NCBI RefSeq assembly: GCF_014642835.1 | Contig: NZ_BMJA01000001.1 | Span: 124,001 to 188,000, forward strand | Length of the DNA stretch: 64,000 nt | DNA from: Dyella nitratireducens | GTDB lineage: Bacteria; Pseudomonadota; Gammaproteobacteria; Xanthomonadales; Rhodanobacteraceae | Reading direction: 5' to 3' | In this document: in pieces, positions 15,443-24,383 of the stretch | How the letters are laid out: each line of letters opens with the position of its first letter | Numbering within the stretch: position 1 is the first letter of the stretch | Position numbers and translations under genes: made by a program | The notes under the pieces: model-generated | The model's database searches: none | Seen by the model: the letters and a program-made list of their open reading frames with translations, nothing else | What the model was told of the DNA's origin: nothing

Positions 15443-17215
15443 ATGAGCACGACGCCCGCGAACGATCCCAAGCCCCGTCGCCGTATTGGTTCCCTGAAGC
15501 TGCTCTGGCCATTCGTTAAACCGCACCGGATGCTGGCGGTGGGCTGGCTGGTATTCCTGGCCATTTCCTCCGGCTCCACGCTGGTGCTGCCGATGGCCGT
15601 GCGGCACATGATCGACCACGGCTTTCGCAACTCCAGCCTGGCGGCGATCAATGCCAGTTTCCTGGGCTTGTTCGTGGTTGCCTTGGTAATGGCTTTTGCG
15701 ACAGCCGCGCGCTTCTATTGCATATCGCTATTGGGCGAACGCACGCTGGCAGCCTTGCGCTCGAAGTTGTATGCGCACGTGATTCGCCTGGATGTGAGTT
15801 TCTTCGAACGCAATCGCGTGGGCGAACTGATTTCGCGCCTGGGTACCGATACCGAAGTGGTGCAGGCGCTGGTGGGCTCCGGCATTTCGGTGGCATTGCG
15901 CAGCGCCGTGATGCTGATTGGCGCAACGGTGGCGATGATCTGGACCAGTCCGCATCTGGCCGGCCTTACGGCGCTGGTGATTCCGGCCGTGGTGCTGCCG
16001 ATCCTGATCTTCGGGCGCCGCGTGCAGAAGCTTTCGCGCGCCAGCCAGGATCGTCTCGCCGATGCGGCGGCGATCGCCAATGAAACGCTCAATGCCGCAC
16101 CAGCAGTTAAAGCGTATGCGCGCGAAAACATCGAGACCGAACGCTACGGCAATGCCATCGCACGCGCCCTGTCGACCGCACGGCAGCGCATCGGCATGCG
16201 CACGATGCTTACCGCAGCAGTGATCGTGCTGTTCTTCGGCGCGATCACGCTGGTGCTGTGGGTGGGTGCGCGCGATGTGCTGGAGGGCAGTCTGGATGCC
16301 GGTGTGCTGGCGCAGTTCGTGGTGTACGCGATGCTTTCCGGCGGATCGATGATGGGCCTTTCCGACGTATGGGGCGATGTGCTTCGCGCAGCCGGCGCCA
16401 TGGAGCGCATCAGCGAACTGTTCAACGAAGACGCCACGATTGCCGATCCGCTCCATCCGCTCGCCTTGCCGCATCCGGTACGCGGTGCCTTGCGTTTTGA
16501 AGACGTGGAATTCCATTACCCCACCCGCCCGGATGCTCCCGCTCTGCACCAGTTCAATCTGGATATCCGCCCTGGCGAAACGGTAGCGTTGGTCGGCCCA
16601 TCGGGTGCGGGCAAGAGTACGGTGTTTGCATTGCTGTTGCGCTTCTACGATCCACAGCGCGGACGCATTTGTTTCGATGGTATCGATCTTCGGGCCATGA
16701 GCTTGCCAGGATTGCGTGGTGCCATTGCCCTCGTACCGCAAGAAACGGTGATTTTCGGCGGCACCACGGCCAACAACATCCGTTTTGGCCGCCAGGACGC
16801 AAGCGATGAGGAAGTGCGCGCCGCGGCACGAGCTGCCGAAGCACACGATTTCATCCAGATGCTGCCGGACACTTATGAGGCGGAATTGGGCGAGCGCGGC
16901 GTGCGCCTGTCCGGCGGCCAGCGCCAGCGCATTGCCATTGCACGCGCGATTCTGCGCAACGCACCGCTGCTGCTGCTGGACGAGGCAACCTCTGCCCTGG
17001 ACGCACAATCGGAGGCGGCGATCCAGCAGGCTCTGGAGAGGCTGGAAAAGGGGCGCACCACCCTGGTGATCGCCCACCGGCTGGCGACCGTGCAACGCGC
17101 GGATCGCATCGTCGTGATGGATGGCGGACGCATCGTGGCGCAAGGTACCCACGAGAGCCTGTTGGCGGAAGGCGGGCTTTATGCGGAGCTGGCGCGATTG
17201 CAGTTTGTGGCTTGA
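15443..17215 (+). CDS. ABC exporter half-transporter (MsbA/LmrA-like)
   Basis: A 590-aa fusion of a six-helix type I exporter domain (about 25-310) and an ATPase domain (about 345-590), working as a homodimer in the inner membrane. GPSGAGKST near residue 387 is Walker A, LSGGQ near 489 the signature, LLLDEATSALD near 513 Walker B, and the H-loop follows in VIAHRLATV. Sequence type matches the bacterial multidrug/lipid exporter subfamily; MsbA itself is normally next to lpxK, which is not here, so a drug or lipid exporter of unknown substrate is the safer call. A clear terminator lies downstream. Confidence 0.88.
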   Translation: MSTTPANDPKPRRRIGSLKLLWPFVKPHRMLAVGWLVFLAISSGSTLVLPMAVRHMIDHGFRNSSLAAINASFLGLFVVALVMAFATAARFYCISLLGERTLAALRSKLYAHVIRLDVSFFERNRVGELISRLGTDTEVVQALVGSGISVALRSAVMLIGATVAMIWTSPHLAGLTALVIPAVVLPILIFGRRVQKLSRASQDRLADAAAIANETLNAAPAVKAYARENIETERYGNAIARALSTARQRIGMRTMLTAAVIVLFFGAITLVLWVGARDVLEGSLDAGVLAQFVVYAMLSGGSMMGLSDVWGDVLRAAGAMERISELFNEDATIADPLHPLALPHPVRGALRFEDVEFHYPTRPDAPALHQFNLDIRPGETVALVGPSGAGKSTVFALLLRFYDPQRGRICFDGIDLRAMSLPGLRGAIALVPQETVIFGGTTANNIRFGRQDASDEEVRAAARAAEAHDFIQMLPDTYEAELGERGVRLSGGQRQRIAIARAILRNAPLLLLDEATSALDAQSEAAIQQALERLEKGRTTLVIAHRLATVQRADRIVVMDGGRIVAQGTHESLLAEGGLYAELARLQFVA

Positions 17216-17328
17216 TGGACGGTGTCGGGACCGGCCTCAAAATAGCCGGCACGTTTTTCGAATATCGTATTTTCGATTTCCAATGACCGATTTTCGATAA
17301 CCGTTTTTGCTCGATCTAAAAAATCACC

Positions 17329-17361
17329 CAAAAAGAAAGCCCTGCATAAGCAGGGCTTTCT
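17329..17361 (-). terminator. Intrinsic terminator for cold-shock gene, partly bidirectional
   Basis: A 12-bp perfect stem AGAAAGCCCTGC/GCAGGGCTTTCT with an ATAA loop. On the minus strand it is followed by a T-run, terminating the cold-shock transcript; the convergent ABC gene can use the same stem. Confidence 0.85.
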
Positions 17362-17391
17362 CGTTGAAGCATGGTAACAACGACGGTTTGA

Positions 17392-17598
17392 TTAACCCGC
17401 GAGTTCGACGCCTGACGCCTGGGCACCCTTCGGGCCCTGAGTCACTTCGAACTTCACGCGCTGACCTTCTTGCAGGCTGCGGAAGCCCTTGGCGTTAATC
17501 GCTGAGAAGTGGACAAACACGTCCTCCCCACCGTCCTCGGGTGCGATGAAGCCGAAACCCTTGGCATCGTTGAACCACTTGACCGTACCGAAACGCAT
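17392..17598 (-). CDS. CspA-family cold-shock protein
   Basis: A 68-aa single cold-shock domain that binds single-stranded nucleic acid as an RNA chaperone. RNP1 KGFGFI (residues 13-18) and RNP2 VFVHF (27-31) are intact, and [11 protein letters not shown] is the family start. About 160 bases without a gene lie upstream, enough for the long structured leader typical of csp genes; AGAGG lies before the ATG. Whether it is cold-induced or constitutive cannot be told. Confidence 0.95.
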   Translation of the reverse strand: MRFGTVKWFNDAKGFGFIAPEDGGEDVFVHFSAINAKGFRSLQEGQRVKFEVTQGPKGAQASGVELAG

Positions 17599-17760
17599 TT
17601 GCGTGAACCTCTGAATCTAAGGACTGGATGCACCAAGTCTCCGCGAGAACCACCTCTACCCCTAGGTCCGCCGCCCCTGGCACAGGCGAAGTATCCTCAT
17701 GTTTTCAGGCAAAGCGCAATATGCACCCGCGCAAGCTGTGGTTTAGGCCGGGTAGCATGG

Positions 17761-18513
17761 TTAGCTTTTGAGCACTTCAGCAAGGATGGGGGGCACTGCC
17801 GCGGTCGCCGCCGCCAGGTGCGCGAAGATTTCCTCGATGCTGATTTCAGCCTCGTCGCCGCAACCGGCGGCAAAGTTGGCAACCAGCGCCAGGCAGGCGT
17901 AATCCAGTTCCAGTTCGCGTGCCAAGGCTGCTTCCGGCATGCCAGTCATGCCGACCAGATCACAGCCGTCGCGCTTCATGCGCGCGATCTCCGCACGGGT
18001 TTCCAGGCGCGGCCCCTGAGTGGCGCCATAACAGCCACCATCGATCACCGCGATACCAGCCCGCTTTGACGCTTCAACCAGGGCGGCGCGCAGGGAAGCG
18101 GTATACGGTTCGCTGAAATCGATGTGCTTGACCTCGGCGCCTTCCACATCGCAGAAACTTGTGTAGCGGCCATGGGTGTAGTCGATGATCTGATCCGGCA
18201 CGACGATGGCGCGCGGCCCCATGTCATGGCGAATGCCGCCCACCGCGTTCACACCCACGACCCGACGTGCGCCCAGATGGTGCAAGGCCCACATATTGGC
18301 GCGGTAATTCACCCGATGCGGCGGCAAGGTGTGGCTTTCGCCGTGGCGGGCAAGAAAGGCAATGCGGCGGCTGACAAAATCACCCACCACTACATCACCA
18401 GAGGCCGGGCCATAGGGTGTGTCGATGCTTTGCCGCGTGGCGTTTTCCAGGCCCGGGAATTGATACAGGCCGCTGCCGCCAATGACGGCGAGGTCGATGG
18501 GGTGTGACATCAT
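17761..18513 (-). CDS. S-methyl-5'-thioinosine phosphorylase (MTAP/PNP family)
   Basis: Cleaves 5'-methylthioinosine with phosphate to hypoxanthine and methylthioribose-1-phosphate in polyamine by-product salvage. The 250-aa protein has GGSGLY near residue 13 (phosphate site), RHGESHTLPPHRVNYRANMW near 55-75, NAVGGIRHDMGP near 90 and the purine-site MTGMPEAALARELEL near 190. Where methylthioadenosine phosphorylases carry an Asp pair for 6-aminopurines, this protein has VANFAAG with Asn, as in the 6-oxopurine-specific Pseudomonas enzyme. The neighbouring hypoxanthine phosphoribosyltransferase supports that specificity. AGGA precedes two adjacent ATG codons; either may be used. Confidence 0.88.
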   Translation of the reverse strand: MMSHPIDLAVIGGSGLYQFPGLENATRQSIDTPYGPASGDVVVGDFVSRRIAFLARHGESHTLPPHRVNYRANMWALHHLGARRVVGVNAVGGIRHDMGPRAIVVPDQIIDYTHGRYTSFCDVEGAEVKHIDFSEPYTASLRAALVEASKRAGIAVIDGGCYGATQGPRLETRAEIARMKRDGCDLVGMTGMPEAALARELELDYACLALVANFAAGCGDEAEISIEEIFAHLAAATAAVPPILAEVLKS

Positions 18514-18540
18514 GCTTTCCTGTCGCTAACACCTTAGAGC

Positions 18541-18603
18541 TGTCATTTCCGCGAAAGCGGGAACTCATATTGCTCTTTAGTGGAAATCGAAAAATGGATT
18601 GAT
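18541..18603. repeat. Decayed copy of the ATTCCCGC-type REP pair
   Basis: TGTCATTTCCGCGAAAGCGG followed by words close to the spacer of the 7342 element (CATATTGCTCT, then AAAATGGATT) and a decayed second arm. The left hairpin still forms; the right arm has lost it. It lies between the phosphorylase and hpt genes. Confidence 0.65.
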
Positions 18604-18613
18604 GGTTCCGTGA

Positions 18614-19171
18614 TTATTCTTTCAACGCGTATATGGCAGGCAGATTACGGCCCTGCTCGTAATAATCCATGCCATAACCGAACACATAGCGATCGGGCAG
18701 ATTCACGCCGTTGAAATCGCTTTGAATGCCTTCCACACAACGGTCGTGCAATTTGCAGCATAGCGTCGCGACCAGCACGCGTTTGGCACCACGACGCAGG
18801 CAGTCGTCACGCACGGCCTTGAGGGTGTGTCCTTCGTCGAGAATGTCATCCACCAGCAACACGGTGCGGTCTTGCAGTGCCGCGACAGGCTCGCGCAGCC
18901 AATGCAGCTCGTTGCCGGAGGTGGCGCCGCGGTAGCGCGTGGCGTGGACGTAGTCGAATTCCAGGTCGGTGCGGATCGACAGCGCGAGTTGGGCGCCGAA
19001 CATCAGCGCGCCATTCATCACGGTGAGGAATACGGCACGTTCGCCGTCGAGCGCCGCGTCGATGGCGCGCCCCAAATGGGCGATGACGCCTTCCAATTCT
19101 TCCCGCTTGAACAACAGATCGGAGCGGGTCAAAGCTTCGGCCAGCGAAGGAACCGACGTGGTTGTGCTCAT
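18614..19171 (-). CDS. hpt: Hypoxanthine-guanine phosphoribosyltransferase
   Basis: Transfers phosphoribosyl from PRPP to hypoxanthine or guanine, giving IMP or GMP. The 185-aa protein has the PRPP loop VLLVDDILDEGHTLKAV near residues 99-115 and the flexible-loop stretch YVHATRYRGATSGNE near 75. It differs from the compact E. coli Hpt but matches the Xanthomonas/Pseudomonas type. It precedes the methylthioinosine phosphorylase by 100 bases on the same strand and follows nagZ by 11 bases, so the three are probably co-transcribed. Confidence 0.92.
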   Translation of the reverse strand: MSTTTSVPSLAEALTRSDLLFKREELEGVIAHLGRAIDAALDGERAVFLTVMNGALMFGAQLALSIRTDLEFDYVHATRYRGATSGNELHWLREPVAALQDRTVLLVDDILDEGHTLKAVRDDCLRRGAKRVLVATLCCKLHDRCVEGIQSDFNGVNLPDRYVFGYGMDYYEQGRNLPAIYALKE

Positions 19172-19182
19172 AGCAAAGCCCT

Positions 19183-20184
19183 TTAGCTATTCAATGCGGT
19201 AACGCGCGCGACGAAATGATCGCGCTGCGGATTATCGAGCAGACTGGCCCATGTCGAACCGACGGCGCCGCGCAAGGCGGCGACGCGCTGCATGCTCGCT
19301 TCGGAAGACGCGGGCATCGCGGCAATGGCTTGCTCGACCACGTCGGGGAAACAGGCGAGCACCAGATCGCAGCCTGCTTGCAGGTGCGCATGCACGCGCT
19401 CTGCCACGCCACCTGCAGCGCCGGCCGCGGCCATGCTGATGTCATCGCTGATGACGGCGCCATGGAAGCCTAGCTCTCCGCGCAGGATGTCCAGAATCCA
19501 GCGGCGCGAGTAGCCGGCCGGCTGGTCGTCCACCTCGGGGTAGACCACGTGCGCCATCATCACGGCTTCGGCATGCGCCGAGAAACCTTCCAGGAATGGA
19601 CGCAGATCGTTCTGGCGAATTGCATCCAGCGGGCGCGGATCGATCGCCTGCGCCTTGTGCGTGTCGACGGCGACCGAGCCATGGCCGGGAAAATGCTTGA
19701 GTACGGCCGCCATGCCACCCAGGTGGATACCACGCACGTACGCATGGGTCAGCTCGCCGGCAATATCGGGATCGGCATGAAAAGCGCGCGTGCCGATGGC
19801 GGCATTGCCGCGCGCGAGATCGGCAACCGGCGCGAAGCTGAAATCAATACCGCTGGCGCGCAATTCGCTGGCCATCAGCCAGGCGTGTTCTTGTGCTAAC
19901 TCGATGGCTTCGTTGGGATTGCGGTCGTATACCTCGCCGATTTTCATCAGGGGTGGCAAGCGAGTGAAGTCGGTGCGGAAACGCTGCACCGGGCCGCCTT
20001 CCTGATCGACTGCGAGAAGGAAATCTTCGCCGGCCACATCGCGAATGGATTCCACCAGTGCCAGCAATTGCTCGCGATGGCTGTAGTTGCGCGAAAACAG
20101 GATCACGCCAGCCACACCCGGCGCCGTAAGCCATGCATGCTCATGCCGGAGCAGTTCGGTGCCCGCAATACCGATCAGCAGCAT
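19183..20184 (-). CDS. nagZ: Beta-N-acetylhexosaminidase (peptidoglycan recycling)
   Basis: Cytoplasmic GH3 enzyme removing GlcNAc from anhydro-muropeptides during cell-wall recycling. The ATG at 20184 gives 333 aa and overlaps the CYTH stop codon by one base (TGATG). VDQEGGPVQRF near residue 62 is the GH3 signature, KHFPGHGSVAVDTHK near 165 carries the catalytic Asp/His loop specific to NagZ, and VISDDISM near 246 contains the Asp nucleophile. Length and motif order are normal. Confidence 0.95.
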   Translation of the reverse strand: MLLIGIAGTELLRHEHAWLTAPGVAGVILFSRNYSHREQLLALVESIRDVAGEDFLLAVDQEGGPVQRFRTDFTRLPPLMKIGEVYDRNPNEAIELAQEHAWLMASELRASGIDFSFAPVADLARGNAAIGTRAFHADPDIAGELTHAYVRGIHLGGMAAVLKHFPGHGSVAVDTHKAQAIDPRPLDAIRQNDLRPFLEGFSAHAEAVMMAHVVYPEVDDQPAGYSRRWILDILRGELGFHGAVISDDISMAAAGAAGGVAERVHAHLQAGCDLVLACFPDVVEQAIAAMPASSEASMQRVAALRGAVGSTWASLLDNPQRDHFVARVTALNS

Positions 20185-20717
20185 CAGGCGCCCTCCCCGG
20201 CCTGCACATCGGTGGCGTTGCGCTCGTCCTCGTTCCACTCGGCATACGGATGCTCAAGCAGGTTGACGTTGTAGTAGCGCGCCAGGCTGCTTACCTCGCG
20301 GCCCAGCCAACCGGGACGCGGATAGGCAGCATGCGTCTCGGGCAATTCCAATTCCGCCACGACCAGACCGTTGTTGGTGCCGAGGAATTCGTCGACTTCG
20401 AACGTCCAGCCTTCGACTTCCACGTGATGGCGAACCTTTTCGAGCACACCGTTGCACATGGTATCCAGCATGGCTTGTGCATCGGCGAGTGCCAGCGGCA
20501 ATTCGTATTCCGCGCGCGCGATGCCAAGCTCTACCGATTTGATGTTGAGCCAAGCTTGCTCGCCGCTGATGCGCACGCGCACGGAAGCACGCGCAGTACC
20601 TTCGCGCAGTGCACGCACGTCAACCAGATAGCCTTGCGCAATGTGCTTGCTGGAAGCGATTGCCTTGCGCCAATCGTCGTTGGCGAGCAGGAATTTGCGT
20701 TCGATTTCGATGCCCAT
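20184..20717 (-). CDS. CYTH domain protein (triphosphate tunnel metalloenzyme)
   Basis: A 177-aa single-domain CYTH protein. MGIEIERKFLL is the ExExK metal/triphosphate motif that defines the family; alternating Arg/Lys and Glu strands (VRVRISG, AWLNIKS, EYELPL, VEVEGWTFEVDEF) form the tunnel. Bacterial single-domain members are usually inorganic triphosphatases, sometimes class IV adenylate cyclases; sequence alone does not decide. Translationally coupled to nagZ. Its start lies 11 bases from the long inverted repeat at 20729-20891. Confidence 0.9.
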   Translation of the reverse strand: MGIEIERKFLLANDDWRKAIASSKHIAQGYLVDVRALREGTARASVRVRISGEQAWLNIKSVELGIARAEYELPLALADAQAMLDTMCNGVLEKVRHHVEVEGWTFEVDEFLGTNNGLVVAELELPETHAAYPRPGWLGREVSSLARYYNVNLLEHPYAEWNEDERNATDVQAGEGA

Positions 20718-20728
20718 TTACAGATATT

Positions 20729-20891
20729 AGAGCCTGTTTGCGATTTCGGCGTAGTTTGTGTTGAGTTTGAGCAGTCGTCAGGGGGGCGTACGTGGCGCAG
20801 CGCCAGACTGGCCGTCTGGTCAAGCCTCGTGCGGCCGCATGACGGCTGCTCAGACTCAACACGGGCTGCGGGGAGATCGTAAGCAGGCTCT
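20729..20891. repeat. 163-base inverted-repeat element B1 with core CAGACTGGCCGTCTG
   Basis: Bases 20729-20796 pair with 20824-20891 without gaps: of 68 columns, 52 are Watson-Crick, 10 are G.T and 6 are mismatches, with no A.C. A central hairpin CCAGAC-TGGCC-GTCTGG (20803-20819) caps it. It fills the gap between the rlmD stop codon and the CYTH start; the last stem base is part of the rlmD stop. No coding capacity is evident. The same core occurs twice in the element at 51541-51831. Strand asymmetry suggests the plus-strand RNA is the folded form. Confidence 0.85.
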
Positions 20892-22204
20892 CATCTGCGT
20901 TCGAACAGCGCAATGGATTCCACGTGCGCCGTATGCGGGAACATGTCCATGACACCCGCTGACTTCAAGCGGAAACCGTGTTGATTCACCAGAATGCCGG
21001 CGTCGCGCGCCAGCGATGCAGGGTGACATGAGACGTACACAATACGTGCCGTCTCTTTGTGCGGCAGATATTCCAGCACCTTGTCCGCACCGGCACGGGG
21101 TGGATCGAGCAGCAGTTTGTCCCAGGGCTTGCGCGCCCAATCGGTGCCGCGCTGATCCTCGAACAGATTGGCCACGTGGAAACGCGCATTGTTCAACCCA
21201 TTGCGCGCGGCGTTATCCGCGGCACGTGCCACCAGACCATGCTCGCCTTCCACGCCGGTGACTTCAGCGACGCGGCGTGCCAGCGGCAAGGTGAAATTGC
21301 CCAGGCCACAGAACAGATCCAGCACGTGATCCTGTGGCTGCGGATCGAGCAGCTCGAGTGTTCGCTGCATCATGCGGCGATTCATGCCTGCATTGACCTG
21401 CACGAAATCGAGCGGCTGGAACTCCAGTTCCACATCTTGCACGCCTTCGCCGGCAGGAATGCGAAAGGCCAGGCGCGGATGTTCGGGCCATAGCGGATGT
21501 ACGCTGCTGACGCCGCCGGGTTGCAAATAGATGGCGAAACCGTGCTCCTGTGCAAACGCTACCAACTTCGCACGATCGCTCTCGCTCAGCGGCTTCAAAT
21601 GGCGAAACACCAATGCAATGGTGTCGTCACCGGCGGCGAATTCGATTTGTGCAATATCGGCTGCCGCATCCATGCTGCCGACCAGTTCACCGAGCAGACC
21701 GATCTTGGGACCAAGCGCGGGATGCACGACGTCGCAATGCACAATGTCAGCCACGAAACGCGGATTGCTTTCCTCGCGAAAACCCACCAGCACGCGCCCT
21801 TTCTTTGCCACTGCGCGTACGGACAGGCGACCCTTGCGGCGATAGCCCCAGGCTTCGTCGGTAAGCGGCGGCAGCCAGGTTTCCGGTTCCACTTTGCCGA
21901 TGCGCGCGAAGTTGTCGACCAGCACGCGCTGCTTGGCTTCGATCTGCGTGACGGCGTCCAAGTGCTGCAGTGAGCATCCACCGCATTGGCCGAAATGGCT
22001 GCAACGTGGTTCGATGCGATGCGGTGAGCGGGTGAGGATCTCCAGCGTTTCCGCCTCGTCGAAATGGCGATGGCGCTTGCGGATGCGCAGGCGCACTTGC
22101 TCACCGAGCAGGGCACCGCTGACGAAGACGGTTTTGCCGTCAATGCGGGCCACACCCCGGCCGTCGTGACTCAGATCGGTAATGGAGGCTTCGAACTCGT
22201 TCAT
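20891..22204 (-). CDS. rlmD: 23S rRNA (uracil-1939-C5)-methyltransferase
   Basis: SAM-dependent enzyme making m5U1939 in 23S rRNA. The 437-aa protein has an N-terminal TRAM domain (1-60), a 4Fe-4S cluster site CSHFGQCGGC near 67-76 with a fourth Cys near 156 (HCDVVHP), and a C-terminal Rossmann domain with LDLFCGLGNFTLPLA near 295, DPPRAG near 360 and the catalytic VSCHPASLARD near 388. It is monocistronic, just downstream of a terminator, and its stop codon touches inverted-repeat element B1. Confidence 0.95.
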   Translation of the reverse strand: MNEFEASITDLSHDGRGVARIDGKTVFVSGALLGEQVRLRIRKRHRHFDEAETLEILTRSPHRIEPRCSHFGQCGGCSLQHLDAVTQIEAKQRVLVDNFARIGKVEPETWLPPLTDEAWGYRRKGRLSVRAVAKKGRVLVGFREESNPRFVADIVHCDVVHPALGPKIGLLGELVGSMDAAADIAQIEFAAGDDTIALVFRHLKPLSESDRAKLVAFAQEHGFAIYLQPGGVSSVHPLWPEHPRLAFRIPAGEGVQDVELEFQPLDFVQVNAGMNRRMMQRTLELLDPQPQDHVLDLFCGLGNFTLPLARRVAEVTGVEGEHGLVARAADNAARNGLNNARFHVANLFEDQRGTDWARKPWDKLLLDPPRAGADKVLEYLPHKETARIVYVSCHPASLARDAGILVNQHGFRLKSAGVMDMFPHTAHVESIALFERR

Positions 22205-22265
22205 CGGCTCTCTTGGGAAAACTTAGGGTGCCGGATCGCGTACGACCCGGGCGAGGATAAGGAAG

Positions 22266-22294
22266 AGAAAAAGGCAGGCCTCACCGGCCTGGCC
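22266..22294 (-). terminator. Intrinsic terminator after the AsmA-like gene
   Basis: On the minus strand CAGGCC-GGTGA-GGCCTG is followed by CCTTTTT. It separates the AsmA-like gene from rlmD. Confidence 0.7.
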
Positions 22295-22323
22295 AGTCGT
22301 TCATGATACCGCGGCGGGCGGGC

Positions 22324-24336
22324 TTAACGGTCGGCAACCGTGCCCTGTGTAGCCGTCTTCAGGCGCCTTATCAGCAGCGGCCATTCGATGCGGTTTTGCG
22401 TACCGGTCACGTGCAGATACGGCAGACCGCTGCCTTCGACGATGGAGTAACCGCTGGCTTCGCCATCCAGTCCGCTGAGCGTGCATATGCCGCTCTGCAA
22501 GGCGACATTAATGCCCATGCGCTTGTAGCTGGCTGTCTTGAACAGCCTCATCATTGCGCTCTGCAAGCCGCTGGCCGGCGAACCGCCGGTGACGACAGAG
22601 AGGTTGTTGGCCGCACGCAGGCTGATGCGCCCGCCGCTTTGCGCCAGCAGCGACGCCTTGAACGCCACTGGGCTGCCGCCGACCAGTTGCAGGCCGGCGA
22701 TGGTGCCATCCAGCTTGCCGGTCATGGCACCGAAGTTGAAGGTGTCCGCCAAAGGGGCAAGGTCGATCTGATGCAACGTGACATCCCCGCTCAGCGCGGG
22801 GCTGTTACCCAGCGGCTGCTGCACAGCGAGATGATCGACCTGTGCCGCTCCGCCAAATGCTTTAATGCTCAATTGGCCATCCAGCGCATAGCGGTCGCCG
22901 GTCCAGTGCGCGGAAGAAATATCGCCATCCAGCGTGCCAGCGAACGGAGTCCACCCAAACGCCTGGCTGACTGCAGCCATGTCTGCGCCCGTGATGCTGG
23001 CTGCAAGGTCGATGCGCTCCGTTTTCGCGGTAGGCCGCCAGTCGAAGCGAGTCAGACGGGTATGTCCCTTCCATGTCGCCAGTTCAAGCGGCGCTTGCAG
23101 GCTCAGGAGGCCATCTCGGCTGCGCCAACGCGATTGCACCGCGCCAGTGGTGAACTGGCGCAGCACCAGTTGGTTCCATGCCAGCGTGGTGGTTGATTTT
23201 TCGCCTTGCTCAGACCAGTCGAGATCACCCTGCAAACCGCTTGCCTGCCACTGGCCCGTACTATCGGCGACATCCAATGCTTCCGTGTGGAAACCAAAAT
23301 CGCGCAAGGTTTCACTGGCATAGTCGATATGTCCGTCGACCTGCCCGGCGATCCGCAAATTGGGTGCCACCAGATTGTCCAACCATGGTTCGCCATAGCG
23401 TTCGTAGGCCGCAGGGAAGCGCGCCTGGAAGTGCTCCAGCTTGAGCTTCTGCAGATTGCCCCTGGCATCGATGGTTAGCGCACCGTCCAGCTGCAGTGCA
23501 TCCGCGTCGTCCATGCGCAAATGGCTGATCGCCAAGCCGCCGTGCTCTGGGCTGGCCTGAAGATCCAGCACCACGTCATGGGCAGGCAACTTGGCCAACA
23601 CCGGACCGAACTGCAGCTCACCGCCATGGACGCTACCGTTCATGGTCAGCTGAACCGGCCGCGCGGTGGTATCCAGTTCAAAACGCGCGTGTCCGTCCAA
23701 GCCCTGGCCTGCGGTATTGCCTGCGGGCGTAGCGTATTTGAGATCGGCGAAGGTGACGTCGCCGGAGGATTGAAAGCCTTCATCGCGCAGGTCGAGCGCG
23801 AGGTCCGCATCAAGCTTGCCGGCCGTAACGCGCGCCGGCCAGACGGTGGCAAGCAAACCCTGCACCCAACCGGCAGGCAGATTCCGCAGGCTGATCTGCG
23901 CGTGCGTGGGCTGGTCCAGCGGGAATGCCGTACTAACCTGCACAGCGCCCTGGCTGGCATTGACGGCAAGGGTATTGGCGGAAGCATCCACGGCCATACT
24001 GACCGTGGCATTGCCCAGCGCCCCGCCGGGTGCACCGCTGAGCTGCATCGTGCCGTCGAACATCCAACGCATTTGCGTGTCGCGGTGCAGGTTGCCGTCC
24101 ATCACGATACCGACCTTCCGCCAGCCGAACCCGGGGATGTCGGCCTTGCCGACACGCAGACTGACCTGTACGGTATCAGGCGTTGCGCCGGGGGTAAGTT
24201 GCGCATGCACATCTTGCAAACTCACACCGGGCATGTCGATGCGCTTGGCGACCACGACGGTGCCGGCCCAGGTGGGTGCAGCCCACAGCAGGGTCCAGAG
24301 AGCACAGATGGCAAGCGGGCGGCGGAGTGAAAACAT
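22324..24336 (-). CDS. AsmA/YdbH-like periplasmic protein
   Basis: A 670-aa exported protein built of repeated beta segments (L-x-G-x-L-x-I-D, V-x-G-x-I-x pattern) as in AsmA/TamB/YdbH proteins that bridge the periplasm and may carry phospholipids to the outer membrane. MFSLRRPL then a hydrophobic stretch to AAPTWAG is a signal peptide with cleavage near residue 24; the start at 24336 is preferred over one 6 codons earlier. The C-terminal part (LDGTIAGLQLVGGSPVAFKA, GGRISLRAANNLSVV) resembles the end of YdbH-like proteins. Family assignment is by pattern and only moderately certain. Divergent from the REC-Hpt gene. Confidence 0.65.
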   Translation of the reverse strand: MFSLRRPLAICALWTLLWAAPTWAGTVVVAKRIDMPGVSLQDVHAQLTPGATPDTVQVSLRVGKADIPGFGWRKVGIVMDGNLHRDTQMRWMFDGTMQLSGAPGGALGNATVSMAVDASANTLAVNASQGAVQVSTAFPLDQPTHAQISLRNLPAGWVQGLLATVWPARVTAGKLDADLALDLRDEGFQSSGDVTFADLKYATPAGNTAGQGLDGHARFELDTTARPVQLTMNGSVHGGELQFGPVLAKLPAHDVVLDLQASPEHGGLAISHLRMDDADALQLDGALTIDARGNLQKLKLEHFQARFPAAYERYGEPWLDNLVAPNLRIAGQVDGHIDYASETLRDFGFHTEALDVADSTGQWQASGLQGDLDWSEQGEKSTTTLAWNQLVLRQFTTGAVQSRWRSRDGLLSLQAPLELATWKGHTRLTRFDWRPTAKTERIDLAASITGADMAAVSQAFGWTPFAGTLDGDISSAHWTGDRYALDGQLSIKAFGGAAQVDHLAVQQPLGNSPALSGDVTLHQIDLAPLADTFNFGAMTGKLDGTIAGLQLVGGSPVAFKASLLAQSGGRISLRAANNLSVVTGGSPASGLQSAMMRLFKTASYKRMGINVALQSGICTLSGLDGEASGYSIVEGSGLPYLHVTGTQNRIEWPLLIRRLKTATQGTVADR

Positions 24337-24383
24337 GAGAGGGCATTCTGCCAAATTAAGCTGAACGATACGGACACAGGACT

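Noticed and set aside
15728-17152. Open minus-strand frame of 474 codons across the ABC exporter
   Set aside because: Antisense to a complete, motif-bearing gene; composition (His, Arg, Gln-rich, no domains) is that of a GC-rich shadow frame.
17690-17725. Promoter TTGCGC-N18-GATACT upstream of the cold-shock gene
   Set aside because: Both boxes match consensus weakly (3/6 and 4/6) and the spacer is long; not strong enough to annotate.
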